Source: Rhodococcus sp. CH91 (GTDB taxonomy: Bacteria > Actinomycetota > Actinomycetes > Mycobacteriales > Mycobacteriaceae). Taken from it: a stretch of DNA of 64,000 bases. Positions 17,736 to 26,443 of this stretch are shown piece by piece. Position 1 is the first letter of the stretch; the number at the start of each line of letters is the position of its first letter. The stretch spans positions 464,107 through 528,106 of the forward strand of contig NZ_JAKFYR010000003.1 of NCBI RefSeq assembly GCF_022554085.1, written 5' to 3'. The notes beneath the pieces were generated by a model. The model worked only from the letters and a program-made list of their open reading frames with translations, made no database searches and was not told where the DNA came from. The translations under genes and the position numbers were made by a program.

Positions 17736-18941
17736 CTAGGTGACTGCGCCCGCTGTCTTGAGCTCGATGATGCGCTCCCAGTCCATGCCGAGCTCCTGCA
17801 GGATCTCCTCGGTCTGGGCGGCGAACTCCGGTGCCGGTCCGGTCTGCGGCGGCGCGACATCGAATTGCACGGGATTCGCGACGAGCTCGAGTTCCCCTGC
17901 CTTGACCAGATATTCGTTGTCCCGGACCTGCGGGTCGCTCACGACCTGCAGCGAGTCCTGGATGGGCGCCCACGGACCGGCGAGGGTTCCGAAGCGCTGT
18001 GTCCACTCCGCGAGGGGACGACTGCCGATGACCTCGCGGAGTATCTCGACGGCGTCCGCGGTGTTCGCTGCGATCGACTCGGCGTCCGCGAAACGCGGGT
18101 CGTCGATCAGATCGGGGCGCTCGATGTGCGTGCACACGTCGGCCCAGAACCGTGCCGGCTGGAGCATCACGAACGAGACGTACCGTCCGTCCGCGGTGCC
18201 GTAGACACCCGAGAGCGGATTGGTCAGCGCTCCGTGGCCGCCCACCTTCGGTGCTTCCATGTGCTGCCCGAGATGCGCCGAGAGCGCGATGGTGTGGCCC
18301 ATCGCCCAGACACCGCTGCTGAGCAGCGAGACGTCGACCACCGAGGGCTCGCCCGTCCGTTCGCGCTTGAACAGCGCCGCGGCGACGCCCCCGGCGAGAT
18401 TCGTGCCCGAGATCGTGTCGCCGAAGGCCGGTCCGGGAGGCGCGATCATCCCGTCGGTGCCCGGCGGGGTGAGCGTCGCGGCGACACCGGCACGCGCCCA
18501 GAAGGCCGTCATGTCGTATCCGCCCTTGCCGGACTCGATTCCGCGCGGGCCGAGAGCACTTCCCCGCGCATAGACGATCTTCGGGTTGACCGCACGGATG
18601 TCGTCGACGTCGATCTGCAGCTTGGTCCGTACCTTGGGCAGGAAGCTCGTGAGGAAGACATCGGCGGTGCGAGCGAGCTCGAGCAGGACCTCGCGCCCCT
18701 CGGGAATCGAGATGTCCAGGCCCAGGCTGCGCTTGCCACGGTTGGCATGCTCGACGTTGGGATTGGGATCGCCCTCGACGCGGAGAGTTCCGGTCTGCCG
18801 CAGGCCGCGCTGCGGGTCACCGGTCACGGCATGCTCGATCTTGATGACGTCGGCGCCCCACTCGGCGAGGACGGCACCTGCCGAGGGAACGAAACCGTAC
18901 ATCGCGACCTCGACGACCCGAACCCCTTCCAGGGGCCTCAT
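17736..18941 (-). CDS. Class III (CaiB/BaiF) CoA transferase
   Basis: A 401-residue family III CoA transferase, which moves CoA between acids. Visible family marks: EGVRVVEVAMY at the N-terminus, ADVIKIEH, NRGKRSLGLD, and GGYDMTAFWARAGVA with the catalytic Asp near residue 165. It lets the cell activate an acid without ATP. ATG overlaps the stop of the upstream ALDH gene (ATGA). A second CaiB-type transferase is encoded at 47048-48316. Confidence 0.9.
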   Translation of the reverse strand: MRPLEGVRVVEVAMYGFVPSAGAVLAEWGADVIKIEHAVTGDPQRGLRQTGTLRVEGDPNPNVEHANRGKRSLGLDISIPEGREVLLELARTADVFLTSFLPKVRTKLQIDVDDIRAVNPKIVYARGSALGPRGIESGKGGYDMTAFWARAGVAATLTPPGTDGMIAPPGPAFGDTISGTNLAGGVAAALFKRERTGEPSVVDVSLLSSGVWAMGHTIALSAHLGQHMEAPKVGGHGALTNPLSGVYGTADGRYVSFVMLQPARFWADVCTHIERPDLIDDPRFADAESIAANTADAVEILREVIGSRPLAEWTQRFGTLAGPWAPIQDSLQVVSDPQVRDNEYLVKAGELELVANPVQFDVAPPQTGPAPEFAAQTEEILQELGMDWERIIELKTAGAVT

Positions 18942-20434
18942 GAGACGACCTTGGAGAACGCCTTGAGCTGCTGGAACTCCTCGAGGCCGGCCTTGCCCAT
19001 CTCGCGGCCGATGCCGGACTGCTTGTAGCCGCCGAACGGCACGTCGGGGCTGAAGTAGTTGCCGCCGTTCACGGAGAAGGTGCCGGTGCGGATGCGGCGG
19101 CCGATCGCGATTCCGCGCTCCTCGTCGGCGGTGAGAACGCCACCCGAGAGACCGTACTTGGAGTTGTTGGCGATGCGGACGGCATCGTCGTCGTCGTCGA
19201 AGGGGATCACGGCGAGCACCGGCCCGAAGACCTCCTCCTGCGCGATCTCGCTGTCGGGGTCGACGTTCGCGAGGAGGGTGGGCTTGTAGAACCAGCCCGG
19301 ATCGACCTTCTCCCCACCCGTGACGAGGGTCGCGCCGTCGGCGACGGCACGCTCGACCATGGCGTGGATCTTCTCGCGCTGCTTCTCGCTGATGACCGGA
19401 CCCATGTACATCTTCGGGTTCGACGGGTCGCCGAAGGGCACGTTCTGCATCATCCCTGCGACGTAGGCGACGATCTCGTCGTGCTTGTCGCGAGGCACGA
19501 GCAGGCGTGTCGTCAGCGCGCATCCCTGTCCGGCGTGGGAGCAGATGCTGAAGGCGGCGAACTGCGCGGCGGTGGAGAAGTCGGCGTCCTCGAGCACGAT
19601 GAGTGCGGACTTGCCGCCGAGCTCGAGGAAGACCTTCTTGAGCGAGTCCGCGGCCGCGGCCATGATCTTCTTGCCCACCGGTGTCGAACCGGTGAAGGTG
19701 ACCACGTCGACGTCCGGATGGGTCGTCATGAGCTCACCGGGGGCGACCTGCGACGAGGAGATGATGTTGACGACACCGGCCGGAATTTCGGTGTGCTCGG
19801 CGATGATCTCGGCGAGGGCCTGCGTCACGAGGGGCGTGTCGGGCGCACCCTTGAGCACGATCGTGCAGCCCGCGGCGAGCGCGGCCGGCAGCTTCGCCAT
19901 GGCCAGCTGCGTCGGGTAGTTGTAGGCGACGATCGCGGCGACGACACCGGCCGCTTCCTTCTCCACCCAGCGGCGGTGCGGCTGCCCCCTGAATTCGACC
20001 TCACCGAGATCCTCGGTGAAATCGGTGTTGCGCAGCAGATCCGCGTAGTACTTCACGATCTCGATCGGCGCATCGAGCTGATTGCCGTGGGTGAGGATGC
20101 GCGGAGCGCCGACCTCGGCGATCGTCAGCTCGCGCAGTTCTTCGATGTTGTCGCGCAGGGCCTGGTAGAGCTGGTCGAGGCACGCGATCCGGAACTCGAC
20201 GTCCGTGGCCCAGGTGGTCGTGTCGAAGGCGCGCCGGGCTGCACGGATGGCGGCGTCGGCTTCCTCGACGCCCGCATCGGGAGCGTGGCCCACCAGTCCG
20301 CCGGTGGCCGGATTGTAGGACGGGAACGTGCGTTCCGTCGTGATCAGCTCTCCGTCGATGAGCAGGCGTTTCGTCACGCCGGCTGCGGCCGCACCGTCGG
20401 CCACTGCGGTGGCCCCGTTCTCCTGCACTGACAT
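18938..20434 (-). CDS. Aldehyde dehydrogenase (NAD(P)-dependent)
   Basis: A 498-residue ALDH-superfamily enzyme oxidising an aldehyde to an acid. The general base Glu is in LELGGKSALIVL and the nucleophilic Cys in GQGCALTTRL, with FTGSTPVGKKI for cofactor binding and the PFGGYKQSGIGRE C-terminal motif. ATG 20434 has GAGGAG at the right distance. First gene of the minus-strand operon ALDH, CoA transferase, OB-fold protein, thiolase. Controlled by the site at 20455-20481 and divergent from the TauD-type dioxygenase operon. Confidence 0.93.
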   Translation of the reverse strand: MSVQENGATAVADGAAAAGVTKRLLIDGELITTERTFPSYNPATGGLVGHAPDAGVEEADAAIRAARRAFDTTTWATDVEFRIACLDQLYQALRDNIEELRELTIAEVGAPRILTHGNQLDAPIEIVKYYADLLRNTDFTEDLGEVEFRGQPHRRWVEKEAAGVVAAIVAYNYPTQLAMAKLPAALAAGCTIVLKGAPDTPLVTQALAEIIAEHTEIPAGVVNIISSSQVAPGELMTTHPDVDVVTFTGSTPVGKKIMAAAADSLKKVFLELGGKSALIVLEDADFSTAAQFAAFSICSHAGQGCALTTRLLVPRDKHDEIVAYVAGMMQNVPFGDPSNPKMYMGPVISEKQREKIHAMVERAVADGATLVTGGEKVDPGWFYKPTLLANVDPDSEIAQEEVFGPVLAVIPFDDDDDAVRIANNSKYGLSGGVLTADEERGIAIGRRIRTGTFSVNGGNYFSPDVPFGGYKQSGIGREMGKAGLEEFQQLKAFSKVVS

Positions 20435-20454
20435 CCCATCTCCTCGCGTCGTAT

Positions 20455-20481
20455 GGAAATAGCATTCTCGGATCAGAGAAT
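20455..20481 (-). promoter_or_regulatory. Shared operator, upstream of the ALDH operon
   Basis: GGAAATAGCATTCTC (20455-20469) matches GAGAATnnnATTCTC at 13 of 15 positions in dyad terms. Six bases later GAGAAT (20476-20481) starts a second half site followed by TAATATG. It lies about 20 bp before the ALDH ATG. Same composite arrangement as near 1652 and 50699. Confidence 0.55.
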
Positions 20482-20588
20482 TAATATGTTCGTCTGGCGA
20501 GAACTTTAGCAAGTAGCAGGCCGGCGGGATAGCCCCGTGAGTGATGCCCGCCACTTCGATACAGCACGCGCGGGCAATTTTCCCGGTA

Positions 20589-20622
20589 TTGCGGCGCACA
20601 ATTGCCTGAGAGTATGGTTCTC
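20589..20622 (+). promoter_or_regulatory. Promoter and operator of the TauD/P450 operon
   Basis: GAGAGTATGGTTCTC (20608-20622) is a 15-bp near-perfect dyad of the shared motif. A candidate promoter is TTGCGG (20589-20594), 18 bp, TATGGT (20613-20618), so the dyad covers the -10 box. The following CGCAAC is the same as after the operator at 3312. The GTG of the dioxygenase gene begins 22 bp later. Confidence 0.6.
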
Positions 20623-20643
20623 GCAACCGGAAGGGAGATTCTT

Positions 20644-21453
20644 GTGATCAGCACTACAGCCCTGAGCCCCGCCCTCGGAGTGGAAGTCACCGGTGCCGAC
20701 AGCCTCGACGACGAACGTGTCGTCGCCCAGTTGCTCGAAGCACTCAAATGGCGTGGCGTACTTCTCGTTCGGGGCATCGGACTCGACGACGAGGCCCAGC
20801 TCGCCTTCAGCCGGAAACTCGGCAAGGTCGTCATGCCCGCCCCGGGCCAGGAGATCTTCACGGTCTCACTGGACCCGGCGAAGACACCGTCGGCCGAATA
20901 CCTCAAGGGAACGTTCCACTGGCACATCGACGACACCACCAACGAGGTACCGGCGAAGGCGACGACCCTCACCGCACGCCACGTCGCAATGATCGGTGGC
21001 CAAACGGAATTCGCCAGCACCTACGCCGCCTACGAGAATCTTCCCGAGCACGAGAAGAAGCGTTACGAAGGCCTGCGCGTCGTGCACAGCTTCGAGGCCG
21101 CACAGCGCCTGGTCTACCCCGATCCCACCGAGGAGCAGGTCGCCCGCTGGCGTGCCCTCCCCCCTCGTGAGTCCTCCCTCGTGTGGGAGCGCCGCGACGG
21201 CCGGCGTTCCCTCGTCATCGGCGCCACGGCCGATCACATCGTCGGCATGCGTCCCGAGGAGAGCCGCGAGCTCCTCGACGAACTTCTCGCCTGGACGACA
21301 CAGGAGCAGTTCTGCTACTCGCACGAGTGGCAGGTGGGCGACCTCGTCGTCTGGGACAACACCGGCATGCTGCACCGTGCGCTCCCCTACGATCCGTCGT
21401 CGGAACGACTGATGCGGCGCACCACGATCGTCGGTGATGAACCGTGGCAGTGA
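20644..21453 (+). CDS. TauD/TfdA-family Fe(II)/2-oxoglutarate dioxygenase
   Basis: A 269-residue 2-oxoglutarate-dependent dioxygenase, expected to hydroxylate a carbon next to a leaving group or in an acid. The iron ligands are visible as WHIDDT (about residues 99-104, HxD) and the distal His in MLHRALPYD, with the 2-oxoglutarate-binding Arg in the following ERLMRRTT. GTG 20644 follows GGAAGGGAG; an upstream in-frame ATG lies inside the operator and is unlikely. First gene of a ten-gene plus-strand operon. Confidence 0.88.
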   Translation: MISTTALSPALGVEVTGADSLDDERVVAQLLEALKWRGVLLVRGIGLDDEAQLAFSRKLGKVVMPAPGQEIFTVSLDPAKTPSAEYLKGTFHWHIDDTTNEVPAKATTLTARHVAMIGGQTEFASTYAAYENLPEHEKKRYEGLRVVHSFEAAQRLVYPDPTEEQVARWRALPPRESSLVWERRDGRRSLVIGATADHIVGMRPEESRELLDELLAWTTQEQFCYSHEWQVGDLVVWDNTGMLHRALPYDPSSERLMRRTTIVGDEPWQ

Positions 21454-22154
21454 AGACAGCGGTCGTCACCGGAGGCAGCTCGGGCATCGGCAAGGCCATC
21501 GCCGAGCGTCTCCGCAAGGACGGACACCAGGTCGCCGTGCTCGACCTCAACCCTTCCGGCGGGGAACTCGAGTACAAGGTGGACGTGTCCGACCGCACCC
21601 AGGTCGATGACGCCTTCGCGCAGGTCCGCGAACAACTCGGTCCCGTAACGATTCTCGTCAACGGAGCCGGACTCGAGCTCTACAAGCGCTTCCACAACAT
21701 CGACTTCGCCACCTGGCAGAAGGTCGTCGACGTCAACCTCGGCGGGGTCTTCCACTGTGTCCAGGCCGCACTTCCCGACATGCTCGAGGCCGGCTGGGGA
21801 CGCATCGTCAACATCTCCTCGTCGAGCGCTCAGTCCGGGCAGCAGTTCATGGCCCCCTACGTCTCGTCCAAGGCGGCCGTGAACGGACTCACGAAATCGC
21901 TCGCCCTCGAATACGGCCCGTCAGGCATCACGGTCAACGCCGTCCCCCCGGGCTTCGTCGAGACCCCGATGTTGCACCGCTCCGCAGAGAAAGGGCTGCT
22001 CGGCGGGACCATCGAGGAGCACATCCAGCGCACCCCGGTCCGCCGTGCAGGCCGGCCCGAAGACATCGCCGCCGCCTGTTCCTTCCTGATCTCCGAAGAG
22101 GCCGGATACATCACCGGCCAGATCCTCGGGGTCAACGGCGGACGCAACACCTGA
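21444..22154 (+). CDS. Short-chain dehydrogenase/reductase
   Basis: A 236-residue classical SDR. Cofactor motif TGGSSGIG (about residues 9-16), NGAG, the catalytic Ser in ISSSSAQ and YVSSKAAV (YxxxK) are intact. It would interconvert an alcohol and a ketone with NAD(P)H. GTG 21444 overlaps the end of the dioxygenase gene, so it is translationally coupled. Likely oxidises an alcohol made by the dioxygenase or the P450 of this operon (inference). Confidence 0.9.
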   Translation: MAVKTAVVTGGSSGIGKAIAERLRKDGHQVAVLDLNPSGGELEYKVDVSDRTQVDDAFAQVREQLGPVTILVNGAGLELYKRFHNIDFATWQKVVDVNLGGVFHCVQAALPDMLEAGWGRIVNISSSSAQSGQQFMAPYVSSKAAVNGLTKSLALEYGPSGITVNAVPPGFVETPMLHRSAEKGLLGGTIEEHIQRTPVRRAGRPEDIAAACSFLISEEAGYITGQILGVNGGRNT

Positions 22155-22192
22155 ACATCTCATCCGCCGAACCCGATCGAAAGGACAATCCA

Positions 22193-23053
22193 GTGGGACG
22201 CGTCGAAGGCAAGGTCGCTTTCATCACCGGTGCCGCCCGGGGTCAGGGCCGCAGTCACGCGGTCAAGCTCGCCTCCGAAGGTGCCGACATCATCGCGGTC
22301 GACATCTGCAGGAACATCGACACCATCGGATACCCGATGGCCACCTCCGAGGACCTCGAGGAGACGGTTCGTCTGGTCGAGAAAGAAGGCCGACGCATCG
22401 TCGCCATCGAGGCCGATGTCCGTGACGCAGCACAGATGAAGGCGGCTGTGGAACGGGGCGTCGCAGAACTCGGCCGCCTGGACGTGGTGGTCGCACAGGC
22501 CGGTGTCGCAGGCATGAAGGGCGAGCCGCAGACCCAGGCCTGGGCCGACGTGGTGGACACCAACCTCGTGGGCACCATGAACGCCGTCCACGCGGCGCTG
22601 CCCCACCTGTCCGAGGGCGCATCGATCATCGCGACCGGATCCACCGCCGCGCTCATGGACGTGTCGAAGGTCGATCAGCCCGGCAAGGATCTCGGCGGTG
22701 TCGCCTACGTGTTCTCCAAGCGGGCACTGACCCAGTTCATCCACACGCTCGCGACGCACCTCGCGCCCCGCAAGATCCGCGCGAACGTCCTGCACCCCAC
22801 CAACTGCAACACCGACATGCTTCAGAGCGAGCCGATGTACCGCTCGTTCCGTCCCGACCTCGAGCACCCCACGCGCCAGGACGCCGAGCCGGCCTTCGGC
22901 GTGCAGCAGGCCATGCCGATCCCGTACATCGAACCCGAGGATTCGAGCAATATGGTGCTCTTCCTCGCGTCCGACGAGTCGCGGTACGTCACCGGCATGC
23001 AGATGCGTGTCGACGGCGGCGGCTACCTCAAGTGGTACGACTTCCATATCTGA
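22193..23053 (+). CDS. Mycofactocin-coupled SDR family oxidoreductase (carveol-dehydrogenase-like)
   Basis: A 286-residue SDR whose start, GRVEGKVAFITGAARGQGRS, and IIAVDIC segment are diagnostic of the mycofactocin-coupled SDR family, which includes NDMA-dependent carveol dehydrogenase of Rhodococcus. These enzymes keep NAD tightly bound and pass electrons to mycofactocin. The catalytic ATGSTAA serine and YVFSKRAL (YxxxK) are present, and the insertion around residue 160 is typical. GTG start after AAAGGA. No mycofactocin biosynthesis gene lies in the window. Probably oxidises a secondary alcohol, perhaps terpenoid. Confidence 0.88.
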   Translation: MGRVEGKVAFITGAARGQGRSHAVKLASEGADIIAVDICRNIDTIGYPMATSEDLEETVRLVEKEGRRIVAIEADVRDAAQMKAAVERGVAELGRLDVVVAQAGVAGMKGEPQTQAWADVVDTNLVGTMNAVHAALPHLSEGASIIATGSTAALMDVSKVDQPGKDLGGVAYVFSKRALTQFIHTLATHLAPRKIRANVLHPTNCNTDMLQSEPMYRSFRPDLEHPTRQDAEPAFGVQQAMPIPYIEPEDSSNMVLFLASDESRYVTGMQMRVDGGGYLKWYDFHI

Positions 23054-23138
23054 CCGTCCGCCCCGCACGGACGGGCCCGGCGTACACGAGGACGTTTACA
23101 GCCCGAACAAACTCACCATCTCAACCGGGAGGAACAAC

Positions 23139-23330
23139 GTGAAGGTGAAAGTCGATCCCGAGCGTTGCCAGGGGCACACCCTGTGTGCCATGGCAGCACC
23201 GGACGTCTTCGAACTCAGTGAAATCGACGGTCACGCCACCGCCGTCGTGGACGAGGTCCCCGCCCACCTCGAGGAAGCCGTGCGCGAAGCCGCACGTTCC
23301 TGCCCCGAACAGGCCATCCAGATCTCCTGA
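23139..23330 (+). CDS. Small 3Fe-4S-type ferredoxin, partner of the adjacent P450
   Basis: A 63-residue ferredoxin with the single-cluster pattern CQGHTLC, then AAPDVF, and a distant SCPEQAI. The spacing C-x5-C...CP, with His at the variable third position of the cluster loop, is that of mycobacterial P450 electron donors. GTG after GGGAGGAAC. It lies directly before the P450 gene and should deliver electrons to it; no ferredoxin reductase gene is seen in the window. A short GC hairpin (23054-23074) lies between it and the preceding SDR. Confidence 0.9.
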   Translation: MKVKVDPERCQGHTLCAMAAPDVFELSEIDGHATAVVDEVPAHLEEAVREAARSCPEQAIQIS

Positions 23331-23380
23331 CCATCAGCGTTTCGATCAGCCCTTCACTCGGAACGTCAGAGAGGACAGTC

Positions 23381-24727
23381 ATGAGCGTCGACGACACCGT
23401 TGCCGACCAGACCCACCGCACCCCGGTCTACCAATTCGACCGCCACGCACCCGATTACCGCGACAGGTTCCTCGACATCACCGAGGAAATGCAGTCGAAG
23501 TGCCCCGTCGCATGGTCCGACACCCACGGTGGCCACTGGGTCGCCGCCGGCAGCGACGAGGTGTTCAACCTCGTCCGATCCCCCAACGTCTCGAACGACC
23601 ACGACATCAAGGGCGTTCGAAAAGGCTACAAGGGCATCATGATTCCCACCGCCGAGCGCGCATCCGGCGTGCGCGGCGGCATTCTCGAGATGGACGACCC
23701 CGAGCACCGCGAGTTCCGCGCGCTGCTCAACCCGTATCTCTCCCCCGCGGCCGTCCAGAAATGGATCCCGGTCATCGACGAGGTGGTCCGCGCCAGCATC
23801 GACGAGAAGATCGAGAGCGGCCGGATCGATTTCATCGACGACCTGGCCAACATCGTGCCGGCCGTCATCACCCTCGCGATGCTCGGTGTGCCCATCAAGA
23901 AGTGGGAGGTCTACTGCGAGCCGGTCCACGCCGCGATCTACACCCCGCCGGACTCACCCGACGTCGCCCGCGTCAGCGAATTGCACCGCACCATGGGTAT
24001 CGACCTGATCACGAACCTGTTCGAGATCCGCGAGAATCCCCGCCCCGGTCTGATCAACGCCATCGCCGACGTCGAAGTGCTCGGCGAGAAGCCCGACGAC
24101 ATGGAACTGCTGGGCATCCTCAGCCTCCTGATCGGTGGCGGTTTCGACACCACCACGGCACTGACCTCGCACGCACTCGAGTGGCTCGGCGAGCATCCGG
24201 AGGAGCGGCAGCGTCTGAGCGACGAGCGCGACACCCTGCTCGACAGTGCGACCGAGGAGTTCCTCCGTTACTTCAGCCCGACACCGGGCGACGGACGAAC
24301 CTTCTCCGCCGACTGCGAGTTCAAGGGAACGCAGTTCAAGGAAGGCGAGCGGTTGTGGCTGTCGTGGGCCATGGCCAATCGCGATCCGCAACTGTTCGAC
24401 GATCCCAACAACATCGACATGGAGCGTAAGGGCAACCGCCACTTCAGCTTCGGACTCGGTGTGCACCGGTGCATCGGATCGAACCTGGCCCGGATGGTGT
24501 TCAAGCGGATGCTGCTCGCCGTGCTCGACCGGATGCCGGACTACACGTGCGATCCGGAAGGCACCGTGCACTACGACTCGATCGGCGTCATCCAGGGCAT
24601 GCGGCACCTGCCGGCGAACTTCACTCCCGGCCCCCGCCTCGGCCCCGGCCTCGACGAAACGCTCGAGAAGCTGCAGGTCATCATCGACGAACAGCAACTC
24701 GCCGCTCCGATCACGGCACAGAAGTAA
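23381..24727 (+). CDS. Cytochrome P450
   Basis: A complete 448-residue soluble bacterial P450. The I-helix reads GGGFDTTTALTSH (oxygen activation), the K-helix ExxR is EEFLR, and the heme loop is FSFGLGVHRCIGSNLAR with the axial Cys. ATG start. Partnered with the ferredoxin upstream and followed by the DUF35-aldolase fusion, a context similar to sterol or bile-acid side-chain catabolism. It probably introduces a hydroxyl on the substrate; specificity unknown. Confidence 0.93.
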   Translation: MSVDDTVADQTHRTPVYQFDRHAPDYRDRFLDITEEMQSKCPVAWSDTHGGHWVAAGSDEVFNLVRSPNVSNDHDIKGVRKGYKGIMIPTAERASGVRGGILEMDDPEHREFRALLNPYLSPAAVQKWIPVIDEVVRASIDEKIESGRIDFIDDLANIVPAVITLAMLGVPIKKWEVYCEPVHAAIYTPPDSPDVARVSELHRTMGIDLITNLFEIRENPRPGLINAIADVEVLGEKPDDMELLGILSLLIGGGFDTTTALTSHALEWLGEHPEERQRLSDERDTLLDSATEEFLRYFSPTPGDGRTFSADCEFKGTQFKEGERLWLSWAMANRDPQLFDDPNNIDMERKGNRHFSFGLGVHRCIGSNLARMVFKRMLLAVLDRMPDYTCDPEGTVHYDSIGVIQGMRHLPANFTPGPRLGPGLDETLEKLQVIIDEQQLAAPITAQK

Positions 24728-24742
24728 GGAAACCGGCACACA

Positions 24743-26443
24743 GTGGCTGACACGACGGTGGTCGACCGTGCGGACAAGGACGGGACGGCGGAGAAGTCCG
24801 GGCGTCCTCTCCCCCAGTTGACCCTGCAGAACAGGTTCTTCTGGACCTCCGGCGAGGACGGCCGGTTGCGGATACAGGAATGCGAGTCGTGCTCGTCTCT
24901 CATCCATCCGCCGCAACCGGTCTGCCGCTACTGCCGGGAGAAGCGGATGGGAGTGCGCGTCGTCTCCGGCTACGCGACCCTCATCGGTTTCACGGTCAAC
25001 CACCGTTTCGGCCTGCCCGGCCTTCCTCCTCCGTTCGTCATCGCTCAGGTCGCACTCGAAGAGGACTCTCGGGTGCGCCTGACGACGAACGCGATCGAAT
25101 GCGATCCCGAACAGCTCGAACTCGGAATGCGCATGGAAGTCGTCTTCCACCGGGACGGCGACGTCTGGCTCCCCCTCTTCCGTCCCGTGGCCGAGCAGGG
25201 ACCTCCCGCTCCGCTTCCGGTCGACGACATACGCCCCGAACAGATCCGTTTCCACATCCGCCCGCCCGCGACGCCGGACAAGTTCGAGGACAAGGTCGCC
25301 ATCACCGGCATCGGCATGTCGGACATCGGGCGTCGCCTCATGGTCGACCCGGTCGCATTGACCGTGCAGGCGTGCGAGCGTGCCGTCGCCGACGCGGGCC
25401 TGACGATGGACGACATCGACGGCCTGTCGACCTATCCCGGTGCAGGACCGACCGTCGGTTTCGGCGAAGGCGGTATCGCAGCAGTCGAATCCGCACTGGG
25501 ACTGCGGCCGACCTGGTTCAACGGCGGCCTCGAGACACCCGGGCCCAGCGGATCGGTCATCGCCGCGATGCTCGCGGTCGCGAGCGGCCTCGCCCGGCAC
25601 GTGCTGTGCTACCGCACCCTGTGGGAATCGACCTACAACGAACTCGTCAAGGCCGGCCACATCACGCCGCCCGGAGGACGCACACCGAGCTGGATGGTGC
25701 CCTTCGGAGGCGTCTCCGCGGCGCACACCCTCGCGCAGAACGCCCAGCGGCACTTCCACCGCTACGGAACCACCCGGGAGACGCTCGGCTGGATCGCGTT
25801 GAACCAGCGTGCCAACGCCGCACTCAATCCGGGCGCGATCTACCGCGACCCCATGACCATGGACGACTATCTGTCGGCCCGGCCCGTGACCACCCCGTTC
25901 GGCCTGTACGACTGCGACGTGCCGTGCGACGGCGCCGTCGCCGTCATCGTCTCCGCCGCCGACACCGTGAAGGATCTGCCCGGAAAGGCAGTCCGTGTGG
26001 AGGCCGTCGGCACGCAGATCGTCGAACGCATCGAATGGGATCAGAGCACCCTCACCCACGAACCGCAGGTCCTCGGACCGGCCGCACACCTGTGGACCCG
26101 CACGTCGCTGCGTCCCGAGAACGTCGACGTCGCACAGCTCTACGACGGCTTCACCTTCAACGCGTTGTCCTGGATCGAAGCCCTCGGCTTCTGCGGGATC
26201 GGCGAAGCGAAGGACTTCCTCGACGGCGGCAGGAACATCGCCCGCGACGGCGTCCTCCCCCTCAACACCCACGGCGGGCAGCTCTCGCACGGCCGCACCC
26301 ACGGCATGGGCCTCGTCCACGAAGCCGTCACCCAGCTGCGTGGCGAGGCCGGTGACCGCCAGGTGCGCGATGCCCGCGTTGCCGTCGTCAGCAGCGGCGG
26401 GCTCACTCCCGGCAGCGCGATGCTGCTGCGGAGCGACACATGA
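24743..26443 (+). CDS. DUF35 zinc-ribbon/OB-fold fused to thiolase-like (Ltp2-type) aldolase
   Basis: A 566-residue fusion. Residues about 30-170 form a DUF35 domain with zinc-ribbon CESC and CRYC followed by an OB-fold. From about 185 (KVAITGIGMSDIG) it is a thiolase-fold protein of the lipid-transfer type. The usual nucleophilic Cys is missing (GLETPGPSGSVIAA), while QLYDGFTFN carries a conserved Tyr. In steroid side-chain breakdown Ltp2 and a DUF35-bearing partner are separate chains forming a retro-aldolase. This looks like the same machine in one polypeptide, predicted to cleave a beta-hydroxyacyl-CoA. GTG start. Confidence 0.82.
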   Translation: MADTTVVDRADKDGTAEKSGRPLPQLTLQNRFFWTSGEDGRLRIQECESCSSLIHPPQPVCRYCREKRMGVRVVSGYATLIGFTVNHRFGLPGLPPPFVIAQVALEEDSRVRLTTNAIECDPEQLELGMRMEVVFHRDGDVWLPLFRPVAEQGPPAPLPVDDIRPEQIRFHIRPPATPDKFEDKVAITGIGMSDIGRRLMVDPVALTVQACERAVADAGLTMDDIDGLSTYPGAGPTVGFGEGGIAAVESALGLRPTWFNGGLETPGPSGSVIAAMLAVASGLARHVLCYRTLWESTYNELVKAGHITPPGGRTPSWMVPFGGVSAAHTLAQNAQRHFHRYGTTRETLGWIALNQRANAALNPGAIYRDPMTMDDYLSARPVTTPFGLYDCDVPCDGAVAVIVSAADTVKDLPGKAVRVEAVGTQIVERIEWDQSTLTHEPQVLGPAAHLWTRTSLRPENVDVAQLYDGFTFNALSWIEALGFCGIGEAKDFLDGGRNIARDGVLPLNTHGGQLSHGRTHGMGLVHEAVTQLRGEAGDRQVRDARVAVVSSGGLTPGSAMLLRSDT

